Positions 1 through 7,034 of a stretch of DNA of 9,982 nucleotides are shown piece by piece (within the stretch, counting starts at the first letter, position 1; every line of letters begins with the position of its first letter). The stretch spans positions 1 to 9,982 of the forward strand of contig CACXGG010000159.1 in the NCBI GenBank assembly GCA_902767145.1. The letters are read 5' to 3'. The notes under the pieces were generated by a model. The model saw only the letters and a list, made by a program, of their open reading frames with translations, was not told the origin of the DNA and did no database searches. The position numbers and the translations under genes are program-made. The stretch is from Oscillospiraceae bacterium (GTDB taxonomy: Bacteria > Bacillota > Clostridia > Saccharofermentanales > Saccharofermentanaceae).

Positions 1-399
1 ATGAACTTCATCAATGCTACAATCAACGTTGACGGTTCTGACGTATACGTTACATTCGAGAACGTTACAGTTAAGCTTCCCGAGCGTTATGCAGTTGAGG
101 AAGTTATGGAGCGTGACGGTCAGGAAGTTATCTTCGGTGTTCGTCCTGAGGCCATCACAGACGAAGCAACATTCGTTACAGACCACCCTGAGACAGCTTT
201 CGCTGCTGACGTAGACGTCGTCGAGATGCTCGGTGCTGAGACATATCTCTATGTAACAGTTAACGGTTCTCTTCCTCTTACATGTAGAGTTGACCCTACA
301 ACATCCCAGTCCACAGTTGGCCAGGTTGTTGACCTTGCTATCGATACAAACCGTATCCACATCTTCGATAAGGATACAGAGCAGAGCATCATCTCTTAA
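1..399 (+). CDS. Sugar ABC transporter ATP-binding protein, C-terminal part (MsmK/UgpC/MalK family), 5' truncated
   Basis: This is the last 132 residues of an ABC importer ATPase that energises uptake of sugars or glycerol-3-phosphate at the inner face of the membrane. The ATPase core (Walker A, signature, Walker B) lies upstream of the window. What remains is the regulatory OB-fold/TOBE region. The MNFI at residues 1-4 matches the segment just after the ATPase core in this family, and VIFGVRPEAI (residues 43-52) is the characteristic TOBE motif. The ATG at base 1 is therefore an internal methionine, not a start. Arginine codons are 4 CGT and 1 AGA, like the ribosomal genes at the other end of the window and unlike the AGG-rich genes between, which suggests high expression. 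Many Firmicutes use one such ATPase for several sugar permeases, so the exact substrate cannot be read here. The family call is firm; the choice between MsmK, UgpC and MalK is not. Confidence 0.88.
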   Translation: MNFINATINVDGSDVYVTFENVTVKLPERYAVEEVMERDGQEVIFGVRPEAITDEATFVTDHPETAFAADVDVVEMLGAETYLYVTVNGSLPLTCRVDPTTSQSTVGQVVDLAIDTNRIHIFDKDTEQSIIS

Positions 400-424
400 T
401 TAACACTCTCCAGAGTTGTAAAAG

Positions 425-459
425 TACCGGAGCTCCCGAAAGGCCTCCGGTATTTTTTT
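425..459 (+). terminator. Intrinsic terminator after the sugar ABC ATPase gene
   Basis: A perfect 8-bp stem pairs TACCGGAG (425-432) with CTCCGGTA (445-452) across a 12-base loop, followed by an unbroken run of seven T (453-459). Three A residues before the 5' arm can pair with the first T residues and extend the stem. It starts 26 bases after the stop codon. It separates the transporter gene from the regulator-ftsEX operon. Confidence 0.92.
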
Positions 460-487
460 ATGCCTCAAAAATGCGTATCTATATGTT

Positions 488-515
488 TTGGATTTTTGCT
501 AAAGAATGATATTAT
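488..515 (+). promoter_or_regulatory. Candidate promoter for the regulator-ftsEX operon (extended -10)
   Basis: The A/T-rich region between the terminator and the regulator gene contains TATTAT at 510-515 preceded by TG at 507-508, which is an extended -10. A weak -35 candidate, TTGGAT (488-493), lies 16 bases upstream. Two further TATTAT-like hexamers at 523-528 and 526-531 are alternatives; the first also has a TG directly in front of it. The region must hold a promoter, because a terminator lies upstream and a long operon downstream, but the exact hexamers are uncertain. Confidence 0.4.
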
Positions 516-549
516 CTATTTGTATTATTATGCTCTTTGAGCGGAAAGT

Positions 550-1668
550 GTGGTGCGCGTAATGGAAGAGATCAAAAAATGCATGCGACAGACGAAGACG
601 ATCATATCACAGACCGTTGGTGTAATGGATACCACGGGATACGTGATCGCATCTACGGACCCGGAGAATGAGGGCGCTACAGACCCTTCCGCACGTGCCG
701 TGATGATGTCTGAGGATATCTTTTCCTCCACTGCAGAGAAAACATATATGAAGATCGCAGTGGGCGATCAGTTTAAGTACATCGTATATATCGACAGCGA
801 CGAGCCCCAGGCAAGAGTATATCTGGGCCTTATCGCCGAATGGATAAAGACGGCCATGAAGGAGCGCGGAACAGACGCCGAGAAGGAACTCTTCACCAAG
901 AACGTTCTTCTCGAAAATGAGCTCCAGGGCGAGATCCCCATCAAGGCCAGGGAATATAAGATCAACTGCAATATCGCAAGGCTGGTAATGGTAGTACGTA
1001 CCTCCAGGGAGGACGGCGCCGAGGCTCTTGAGATCCTGCAGAACTTCTATACGGACAGTGAAGCGGCATCAGTACTCGCGATGGATGAGACCACTGCCAT
1101 CGTTGTCCTCAATGCCGAGGAAGCTATCGGATCCGAGGAGGAAAGGGACAGCTTTATTGAAAACTGCGCAAATTCCGTTCTCGACTGCCTTAACGGCGAA
1201 GGCTGCACAGCATTTATCGGAGTAGGTTCTTATGTAAATCTCTTCCAGAACATCTCCAAGTCCTACAGGGACGCCATGCTCGCCTTAAGGGTAGGAAAGA
1301 TCTTTGAGAAGAACTGCTATATCTCCAGATATGACAAGCTGGGTCTCGGAAGGCTTATCTATCAGCTTCCCGCTACGCTCTGCCAGATGTTCATTGATGA
1401 GGTATTCCCCAACGAGGCTTACAAGACCCTCGACGATGATACCATCACCACCATCGAGAGCTTCTTTGCTAATAACCTGAACGGTTCCGAGACGAGCCGT
1501 GAACTCTATGTACACAGAAATACCCTTGTATACAGACTCGATAAGGTTAAGAAAAATACAGGTCTCGACCTGAGGTCCTTTGACGATGCCGTTCTCTTCA
1601 AGATGGCTTCCATGGTAAGGACATATCTTGAATATCTTGAGACCAGCAAGGATAACATGATCAGATGA
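550..1668 (+). CDS. PucR/CdaR-family transcriptional regulator
   Basis: A cytoplasmic DNA-binding regulator of about 370 residues. The N-terminal segment (residues about 8-105) resembles the putative sugar-diacid recognition domain of CdaR, including VMDTTGYVIASTDPEN at residues 25-40. The middle (about 138-265) looks like the degenerate GGDEF-like domain of this family, with IGVGSYVNLFQNISKSYRDA at 223-242. The C-terminal segment (about 298-360) is a PucR-type helix-turn-helix, with ELYVHRNTLVYRLDKV at 318-333. The start is ambiguous: GTG at 550, GTG at 553 or ATG at 562. The only Shine-Dalgarno-like run, GGAAAG at 543-548, best suits the GTG at 553. The stop overlaps the ftsE start by four bases (ATGA), implying translational coupling. 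The family normally senses small metabolites; the ligand and targets here are unknown. An origin by duplication or transfer is not suggested by base composition. Confidence 0.85.
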   Translation: MVRVMEEIKKCMRQTKTIISQTVGVMDTTGYVIASTDPENEGATDPSARAVMMSEDIFSSTAEKTYMKIAVGDQFKYIVYIDSDEPQARVYLGLIAEWIKTAMKERGTDAEKELFTKNVLLENELQGEIPIKAREYKINCNIARLVMVVRTSREDGAEALEILQNFYTDSEAASVLAMDETTAIVVLNAEEAIGSEEERDSFIENCANSVLDCLNGEGCTAFIGVGSYVNLFQNISKSYRDAMLALRVGKIFEKNCYISRYDKLGLGRLIYQLPATLCQMFIDEVFPNEAYKTLDDDTITTIESFFANNLNGSETSRELYVHRNTLVYRLDKVKKNTGLDLRSFDDAVLFKMASMVRTYLEYLETSKDNMIR

Positions 1669-3086
1669 TAGTATTTGATGACGTACACAAGACTTATACC
1701 TCCCATGACAAGACTAATGTCGATGCCTTAAGGGGTATAAGCTTTGAGATAGAAGACGGGGAGTTCGTATTTATCATCGGTAAGTCGGGCTCCGGAAAGT
1801 CCACACTGATGAAGTGCATCACATGTGAGGAGACCCCTAATGAGGGTGCCGTCTATATAGACGACTTCAATATCTCCGATATGTCCAGGGCACTGGTACC
1901 CGTTCTCAGAAGACAGATCGGAATGATCTATCAGGATTTCAGGCTTATCGAATCCAAGACAGTATTTGAGAATATCGCCTTTGCGGGGGAGCTGGTGGGC
2001 ATCCCCAAGAAGAGCCTGTCCCAGACTGTTCAGCTGGTGCTGAACGTAGTAGGCCTTAAGGACAAGGCGGACGCTTATCCCAAGGAGCTTTCCGGAGGTG
2101 AGCAGCAGAGAGTTGCCATCGCAAGAGCCATGGTCAATAATCCCACCATCGTAGTAGCAGACGAGCCCACAGGTAACCTGGACCCCGAGACCTCCGAGAG
2201 CATCATGGCTCTCCTTCAGGAGATCAACAGGGGCGGCGCGACTGTTGTTGTATGTACCCACGACAGCAACCTGGTAGACAGGATGAAAAAGCGCGTTATC
2301 GAGATAGAGGACGGACTTATCATAAGGGATAAGAACGAGAGCGGCTACAGCGAGCCGGTAAAGAAGGAAGATCCCGAATTTGAAGGATATGGTATCGAGA
2401 ATGCAGGTGTTGCCTTCGGTGACGATCCTGCCTTCACCAATGATGCCGATTATAACGATTCCTATGACGACGAAGGCTTCATGAGCAAGCCCGCCGCACC
2501 TGATATCTTCTTCGGAGAGACGCCTCCCGAAGTAGTCGAGGCTGCCAGGAGGGCTGAAGAGGAAGCAAAGGCTGCCAGAGAGGCGGCAAGGATCGCCGAG
2601 ATGGAGGCAGCCCTCAAGGCTGAGGAGGAGATGCGTGCAGCTATAGAGGCTGAGCGTCTCGCCAAAGAAGAAGCCGAGAGGCTGGCAAGAGAGGAAGAGG
2701 AGAGGCTCGCCCGGGAAGCTGAGGAAAAGGCTGCCAGGGAAGAGGAGCGCAGGCGTCTTCAGGAAGCTCTCAGGATCGCCTCTGAGGAAGAGGAGAATGC
2801 AAAGAGAGCTGCGGAGGAGGCTTCCAGAAAAGCTGCTGAAGCTGCTGCCGCCCTTGCATCTGCTTCTGAAGAAGATCCCGATGACGATGCGCCTGTAGTT
2901 GAGACAAGGCTGGACCGCATCGCAAAGGATGAGTCTGAGACTGATACTGAAACTGAGACTTCGTCTGAAGCTGAAGAGCCTTCATCTGAAGAAGCTGAGG
3001 AAGAGATAAAAGAGGAAGAGGTCCCGGAGATCCGCGAGATCAAGTGGACCGACATCGATCTTGATATCCAGGAGGATGACGATTAA
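1665..3086 (+). CDS. ftsE: Cell division ATPase FtsE with a long C-terminal coiled-coil/acidic extension
   Basis: Cytoplasmic ATPase of the FtsEX complex, which couples ATP hydrolysis to activation of peptidoglycan hydrolases. Residues 1-225 form a complete ABC domain: Walker [10 protein letters not shown] (39-47), Q-loop Gln90, signature LSGGEQQRV (142-150), Walker B IVVADEP (162-168) and the H-loop His199. Typical FtsE ends at about 220-230 residues, but this protein has 473. The extra part comprises an acidic, low-complexity linker (about 225-285), an Ala/Glu/Arg-rich stretch likely to be a long helix or coiled coil (about 288-402), a Ser/Glu/Asp/Thr-rich acidic stretch (about 403-455) and a terminal peptide around KWTDIDLDI (460-468). 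The reading frame is open throughout, without frameshift signs. The start overlaps the upstream gene (ATGA), with AAGGA at 1648-1652 as ribosome binding site. ftsX follows with no gap. The role of the tail is unknown; a docking or scaffolding arm in the cytoplasm is an inference. Confidence 0.93.
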   Translation: MIVFDDVHKTYTSHDKTNVDALRGISFEIEDGEFVFIIGKSGSGKSTLMKCITCEETPNEGAVYIDDFNISDMSRALVPVLRRQIGMIYQDFRLIESKTVFENIAFAGELVGIPKKSLSQTVQLVLNVVGLKDKADAYPKELSGGEQQRVAIARAMVNNPTIVVADEPTGNLDPETSESIMALLQEINRGGATVVVCTHDSNLVDRMKKRVIEIEDGLIIRDKNESGYSEPVKKEDPEFEGYGIENAGVAFGDDPAFTNDADYNDSYDDEGFMSKPAAPDIFFGETPPEVVEAARRAEEEAKAAREAARIAEMEAALKAEEEMRAAIEAERLAKEEAERLAREEEERLAREAEEKAAREEERRRLQEALRIASEEEENAKRAAEEASRKAAEAAAALASASEEDPDDDAPVVETRLDRIAKDESETDTETETSSEAEEPSSEEAEEEIKEEEVPEIREIKWTDIDLDIQEDDD

Positions 3087-3983
3087 GTGAGTGTAAGAGC
3101 ATTTTTCAATTCGATCAGGGAGGGATTCCGCGGTATCACGAGACATCCACTGGTCACCATAGCATCTGTCACGACCATCCTTCTGATGCTCATACTTATG
3201 AGCACGTTCTTCGTATTCTCTGCAAATGCCAGGAATATGATGAAGAAGCTGGCACAGCAGCCTCCCATCGAAGTATATATGAAGACCACGGCATCCGTGG
3301 ATGAGATCAATGCCACATCCACATATATCTGCCAGGATCCCAACGTTATCGAGATCCATCTGGCTTCTCCCGAGGAGAACTACCTTTCCTTCAAGGCAAA
3401 TCTGGGAAACAGTTCCTCCATACTGGACGATTTTGATTACAATACATATCTTCCCTATTCCTTCTCCGTAAGGATCTCAGATCCTGCCAGGGCGGATGAG
3501 GTGGTGCAGAGGATAAGCTCCATGCCCGGAGTGGGAAGGGTTGCCCAGGAGAGCAACGTAATGACGTTTTTGAGCAAGGCCAGGACCGCGGTGAACATCG
3601 CCACTGTCATTGCCTTCGTGGTGCTTTTCGTTATCGCCCTTTTCATAATATCCAACATGGTAAGGATATCCGTTTACTCAAGGGCGAGTGAGATAGAGAT
3701 CATGAAATTCGTGGGCGCCACCAATTTCTATATAAGGATGCCCTACATAATAGAGGGCGGTATCGTTGGCCTTATAAGTGCCATCTGTGCCTGGGGCATC
3801 ACCACCGTAGCTTACAGGGCCGTTTACTACAAGGCCATGGCTGGTATAGATCCCACCAGTTTCTATGCTCTCCTTCCCACGAGGAATATCACCTGGTGGA
3901 TCCTTCTTATCGTAGTACTTATAGGAGTTCTTATCGGAGCTGTGGGAAGCGGTATCTCCGTAAGAAAGTACATAAAGGTGTAA
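3087..3983 (+). CDS. ftsX: Cell division membrane protein FtsX
   Basis: Membrane partner of FtsE. At 298 residues it has the usual length and four-helix plan: a cytoplasmic N-terminus, TM1 at about 22-46, an extracellular loop at about 50-165 that in this family contacts the hydrolase or its adaptor, TM2 at about 168-190, TM3 at about 221-243 and TM4 at about 268-291. The segment SEIEIMKFVGAT (201-212) between TM2 and TM3 is the conserved family motif expected to contact the ATPase. The start is a GTG directly after the ftsE stop codon, with GGAGG at 3071-3075 inside the end of ftsE, 11 bases upstream. Twelve of its 16 arginines are encoded by AGG. Gene order ftsE-ftsX-M23 peptidase supports an FtsEX-controlled wall hydrolase. 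Confidence 0.95.
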   Translation: MSVRAFFNSIREGFRGITRHPLVTIASVTTILLMLILMSTFFVFSANARNMMKKLAQQPPIEVYMKTTASVDEINATSTYICQDPNVIEIHLASPEENYLSFKANLGNSSSILDDFDYNTYLPYSFSVRISDPARADEVVQRISSMPGVGRVAQESNVMTFLSKARTAVNIATVIAFVVLFVIALFIISNMVRISVYSRASEIEIMKFVGATNFYIRMPYIIEGGIVGLISAICAWGITTVAYRAVYYKAMAGIDPTSFYALLPTRNITWWILLIVVLIGVLIGAVGSGISVRKYIKV

Positions 3984-3987
3984 GACT

Positions 3988-5331
3988 ATGAGATTTTCGG
4001 AGAATGTAGTACTTCAGAAGAGACTTATCGCAGGAGGTGCCGTTGTACTTACGGCAGCACTTGGCGTGGGTGCCTTTTCGTCCCGTGCCAACGCCTCCGA
4101 TTCCAGGCTGGACAGGCTCATGATCCGTCTTAATGCAGATACCGAGGACGATCTCGAGACTGCAAGGAACGACAGGGCTGATGCCGAAGCTGCAGCAGCG
4201 GATGCAAGGGCACAGGCTGACAGCCTTCAGGGACAGAAGGATCAGCTTACCGGTGAGCTTGCCGAGCTTCAGGGACTTTCCGACGAGCAGTGGGAACAGT
4301 ACCAGATAATCGCCCAGCAGTATGCCCTGGCACTGGAGGCAAAGGTGGAGGCATACGACACCTATCTCGATGCCCAGGATAACCTGGAGGAGACAAAGGA
4401 GATGTTCTCCGAGAGAGTCTCCACCATGTTCGAGTACAGAAATAAGTCCACACTTGAGGTCCTTCTGGAATCTGATTCCATCGCGGGCTTCTTTACAAAT
4501 ATGGAGATAATCACCCTCATCGCAGATGCTGACGACCAGGCTGTGGATGAGATGCAGATAGCCCTGGACTATGCAGAGGCACAGTCTGAGTATGCTCTTC
4601 AGGAAGCTGAGGACATGCAGGTTATAGCCGAGGAGAAGCAGGAGCAGCTCCAGGAACTTGAGGACCGTATCGGTGTCACCGAGGCAGCCCTTGAGGATAT
4701 CTCCGTAAGTATTTCCACATATAACCAGATGGCAGCTGAGTTCGATGCCGAGTCTGCAGCCCTGGGAGATCAGATCCTGGCCCTTCAGGCTGAGCTGGAT
4801 GCCCAGAACGCAACTCCTACACCGGAACCCCAGCAGCAGGATACGAGTTCTGACAGCGGTGATAGTGGAGACAGTTCCGATCCCACACCTGTTCCGGTTC
4901 CCACAGCTGCCCCTGTGAGCAACGGAACTCTTTCCTGGCCCACATGGTCCACCACCATCAGCGACTATTTCGGCGAGAGGGTACATCCCATAACCGGAGA
5001 GACCAGGATGCATTACGGCCTTGATATCAGTGCCGGTTTCGGTGATTCGGTCATGGCTGCCGGCTCAGGAACGGTCATCTGTGTTGAGGAACCTGTTGAG
5101 GGCGAGAACTATGGCGGAAGCGGATACGGCAACTACTGTATCGTAGACCACGGCAACGGAATAACAACTGTATATGGACATATGAGAGATGTATATGTGA
5201 GCACGGGTGACTCCGTCTCCACGGGAACTGTCCTGGGAGAAGTCGGAAGCACCGGCGGTTCCACAGGTCCCCACCTGCACTTTGAGGTCAGGGAGTGGGG
5301 AACGGCAGTGGATCCCCTGGGGTATCTGTAA
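3988..5331 (+). CDS. Secreted coiled-coil M23 peptidoglycan endopeptidase, likely FtsEX effector
   Basis: A 447-residue exported zinc endopeptidase expected to cut peptide cross-links in peptidoglycan. Residues 12-36 form a signal peptide ending in ANA (34-36). Residues about 50-272 are Ala/Glu/Gln/Asp-rich with heptad-like character, interrupted by a conserved-looking hairpin region near 150-180, as in EnvC, PcsB and CwlO-type proteins. A Pro/Ser/Thr/Asp-rich linker (about 276-312) leads to the M23 (LytM) domain (about 325-445). The expected metal and catalytic residues are present: HYGLD with His342 and Asp346, His398 in YGHM, and His429 and His431 in GPHLHFE. It should therefore be enzymatically active, unlike degenerate LytM activators such as EnvC. 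The ATG is preceded by AAAGGTG (3974-3980) at a 7-base spacing. The 4-base gap to ftsX and the domain plan suggest that FtsEX controls it. This partnership is inferred from the family, not shown. Confidence 0.9.
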   Translation: MRFSENVVLQKRLIAGGAVVLTAALGVGAFSSRANASDSRLDRLMIRLNADTEDDLETARNDRADAEAAAADARAQADSLQGQKDQLTGELAELQGLSDEQWEQYQIIAQQYALALEAKVEAYDTYLDAQDNLEETKEMFSERVSTMFEYRNKSTLEVLLESDSIAGFFTNMEIITLIADADDQAVDEMQIALDYAEAQSEYALQEAEDMQVIAEEKQEQLQELEDRIGVTEAALEDISVSISTYNQMAAEFDAESAALGDQILALQAELDAQNATPTPEPQQQDTSSDSGDSGDSSDPTPVPVPTAAPVSNGTLSWPTWSTTISDYFGERVHPITGETRMHYGLDISAGFGDSVMAAGSGTVICVEEPVEGENYGGSGYGNYCIVDHGNGITTVYGHMRDVYVSTGDSVSTGTVLGEVGSTGGSTGPHLHFEVREWGTAVDPLGYL

Positions 5332-5334
5332 CAG

Positions 5335-6066
5335 ATGGAAGAAGATATCTACGACATCCTGGCAGACCACTATGACATAATGCAGGATGATATAGATCCT
5401 GACGAACTTGCCTTACGCATAAAAGGTCTTATAGATAAGTACTGCACCACGGGAAATGAAAAGAAGTCACTGGTGGACCTGGGCTGCGGCTCCGGATCCG
5501 TCACTTCCATTATGCAGTCGAAGTGCGGATTTGACTGTATAGGCATAGACCTTTCCCCGAAGATGCTCAACATGGCCATGGAAAAGAACGACAAGGTGCT
5601 GTGGCTCTGTCAGGATATGACGGAATATGAGCTCCTTTCCCCGGCGGATGTTTTTATATCCACCACGAATACTATGGACCACCTGACGGACAGATCCCTT
5701 TTCGAAAAGATACTGTCCTCCTTTGAGAAGTACCTTCTCCCCGGGGGCGTTTTCGTCTTCGATGTGGGTACCAGGGAGTATTTCGAGGAAGTCCTGGGTG
5801 ACAATGTGTTTTTCGAGGATTATGATGATATGACCCTTCTCTGGGCAAATGAGTATGACAGAGAAGAGGGCGTGAGTACATCGGAACTGACTCTTTTTTA
5901 TACAGAGGACGGGGAGAACTACAAAAGGACGGACGGGACCCTTTATGAGAGGTTCTACTCCGAGGACGAGATCAGGGAGATGGCGGAAGGCTTCGGCCTT
6001 GAGTTTCTCACAGGGATCGTTTCGGAGGATGGAAGAAGAGAATTCATGGTCTTGAGGAAGAACTGA
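5335..6066 (+). CDS. Class I SAM-dependent methyltransferase, substrate unknown
   Basis: A soluble Rossmann-fold methyltransferase of 243 residues. Motif I is VDLGCGSGS (47-55). The ribose-binding acidic residue is Asp72 in GIDLS, a third binding-site segment is QDMTEY with Asp94, and LLPGGVFVFD (134-143) is the post-motif strand typical of class I enzymes. The C-terminal part (about 150-243) contains many aromatic and acidic residues and probably forms the substrate cap. It resembles the small YqeM/UbiE-like methyltransferases common in Firmicutes, for which substrates are mostly unknown. The start is 3 bases after the peptidase stop, with only a weak GGGG ribosome binding site at about 5319-5322, and hslO follows after a single base. 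The position implies co-transcription with ftsEX, but nothing in the protein points to a cell-wall substrate. Confidence 0.85.
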   Translation: MEEDIYDILADHYDIMQDDIDPDELALRIKGLIDKYCTTGNEKKSLVDLGCGSGSVTSIMQSKCGFDCIGIDLSPKMLNMAMEKNDKVLWLCQDMTEYELLSPADVFISTTNTMDHLTDRSLFEKILSSFEKYLLPGGVFVFDVGTREYFEEVLGDNVFFEDYDDMTLLWANEYDREEGVSTSELTLFYTEDGENYKRTDGTLYERFYSEDEIREMAEGFGLEFLTGIVSEDGRREFMVLRKN

Positions 6067-6067
6067 A

Positions 6068-6976
6068 ATGGAAGATAAGTATTTTGCACCGGGTATGCCG
6101 GAGAACGAAAAAGATGATCATATAGTAAGCGCAGTGGCTCTTAAGGGGCACGTAAAGGCAGTTGCCATAAGGACGACGGCTATGGTGGAGGAGATGAGAA
6201 AGATCCACGACACCTCCCCGGTGGTGACCGCTGCCCTGGGCAGGTTCATGACGGGATCCCTTCTTATCGCCGAGAACATAAAAGGGGAAAAGGATACCCA
6301 GACTACTGTCATCAGAGCGGACGGACCCATAGGCGGCATGACCTGTGTCTGTGACAGCAAGGGACACGCCAGATGCTATGCCCTTAATAACAATGTGGAA
6401 GCTTCCTACCACAAGCCCGGAAAGCTCAATGTGGGCGAGGCTGTGGGCAAGGGTACCCTGACGGTGATCAGGGACCTGGGCCTTAAGGAGCCCTTTAACG
6501 GAACGGTGGAACTGATGTCCGGCGAGATCGCCGAGGACTTCACATATTATCTGGCAAGCTCCGAGCAGACTCCCTCCGTGGTGGCCCTGGGTGTACAGGT
6601 GGGACCTGAAGGCGTCCTCAATGCAGGCGGCATGATGATCCAGCTCATGCCCGGCTATACAGAAGAAGATATCGATTATGTGGAGGAGAGGGCAAACGGC
6701 GGTTTCCCTGAGATCACTTTCCTTATGGAGGAAGGCTTCTCCCCTGCCAAGATCCTTGACCTCTTCCTGGGAGATCCGGAGATCGAATACCTTTCAGGAG
6801 CCCCCGTATCCTACAGATGCACCTGCTCAAAGGAGAGGATGAGCGCCGGTATAGCTGCCCTGGGAAAAGATGAGATCAGATCTCTGTCGGAGGACGAAAA
6901 GGGCATCGACGCCGAGTGCCACTTCTGTAATAAGAAATACCACTTTACCTCAGAGGAGATACTGTCCCTTCTCTGA
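6068..6976 (+). CDS. hslO: Redox-regulated chaperone Hsp33 (HslO)
   Basis: A cytosolic holdase chaperone activated by oxidation and unfolding. Its length of 302 residues is normal. The N-terminal substrate-binding region includes AALGRFMTGSLLIAENIKG (55-73) and the conserved GxxxGxG-like core around 120-130. The C-terminal redox switch is intact: Cys251 and Cys253 (CTC) and Cys284 and Cys287 (CHFC) form the zinc-binding CxC...CxxC set that becomes disulfide-bonded on oxidative stress. Three further cysteines (93, 95, 103) lie in the core domain. The start lies 1 base after the methyltransferase stop, with GAGG at 6054-6057 as ribosome binding site. No terminator hairpin is visible after its stop, so some read-through into the next gene is possible. 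Confidence 0.95.
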   Translation: MEDKYFAPGMPENEKDDHIVSAVALKGHVKAVAIRTTAMVEEMRKIHDTSPVVTAALGRFMTGSLLIAENIKGEKDTQTTVIRADGPIGGMTCVCDSKGHARCYALNNNVEASYHKPGKLNVGEAVGKGTLTVIRDLGLKEPFNGTVELMSGEIAEDFTYYLASSEQTPSVVALGVQVGPEGVLNAGGMMIQLMPGYTEEDIDYVEERANGGFPEITFLMEEGFSPAKILDLFLGDPEIEYLSGAPVSYRCTCSKERMSAGIAALGKDEIRSLSEDEKGIDAECHFCNKKYHFTSEEILSLL

Positions 6977-6979
6977 TAA

Positions 6980-7008
6980 TTGAAACCTGTTATTTTCTCC
7001 TTTAAAAT
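6980..7008 (+). promoter_or_regulatory. Sigma-A type promoter for the zinc-ribbon membrane protein gene
   Basis: TTGAAA (6980-6985) and TAAAAT (7003-7008) are separated by 17 bases and each matches consensus at five of six positions. The site lies just after the hslO stop and gives a short leader with the ribosome binding site AAGGGAGG at 7021-7028. This implies that the next gene can be transcribed independently of the ftsEX operon. Confidence 0.65.
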
Positions 7009-7034
7009 ATAATGTGGAATAAGGGAGGAATAAT

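Noticed and set aside
1..399. A complete 132-residue protein starting with ATG at base 1
   Set aside because: The sequence begins inside the known family fold, just after the ATPase core, and has no ribosome binding site in view. It is the truncated 3' end of a longer gene.
1728..2261. Minus-strand open frame opposite the FtsE ATPase domain
   Set aside because: It lies entirely opposite conserved ABC motifs and encodes no recognisable protein.
2517..2870. A DNA tandem repeat or microsatellite in the ftsE tail
   Set aside because: The repetition is at the protein level (Ala/Glu/Arg). The DNA shows mixed synonymous codons and no fixed repeat unit.
3931..5013. Minus-strand open frame of 360 codons opposite the M23 peptidase gene
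   Set aside because: It is a Cys/Gly/Leu-rich product with no family resemblance, lying opposite a well-supported gene. It is a codon-bias shadow.
6980..7013. TTGAAA paired with the perfect TATAAT at 7008-7013
   Set aside because: The spacer would be 22 bases, outside the workable range. TAAAAT at 7003-7008 gives exactly 17.
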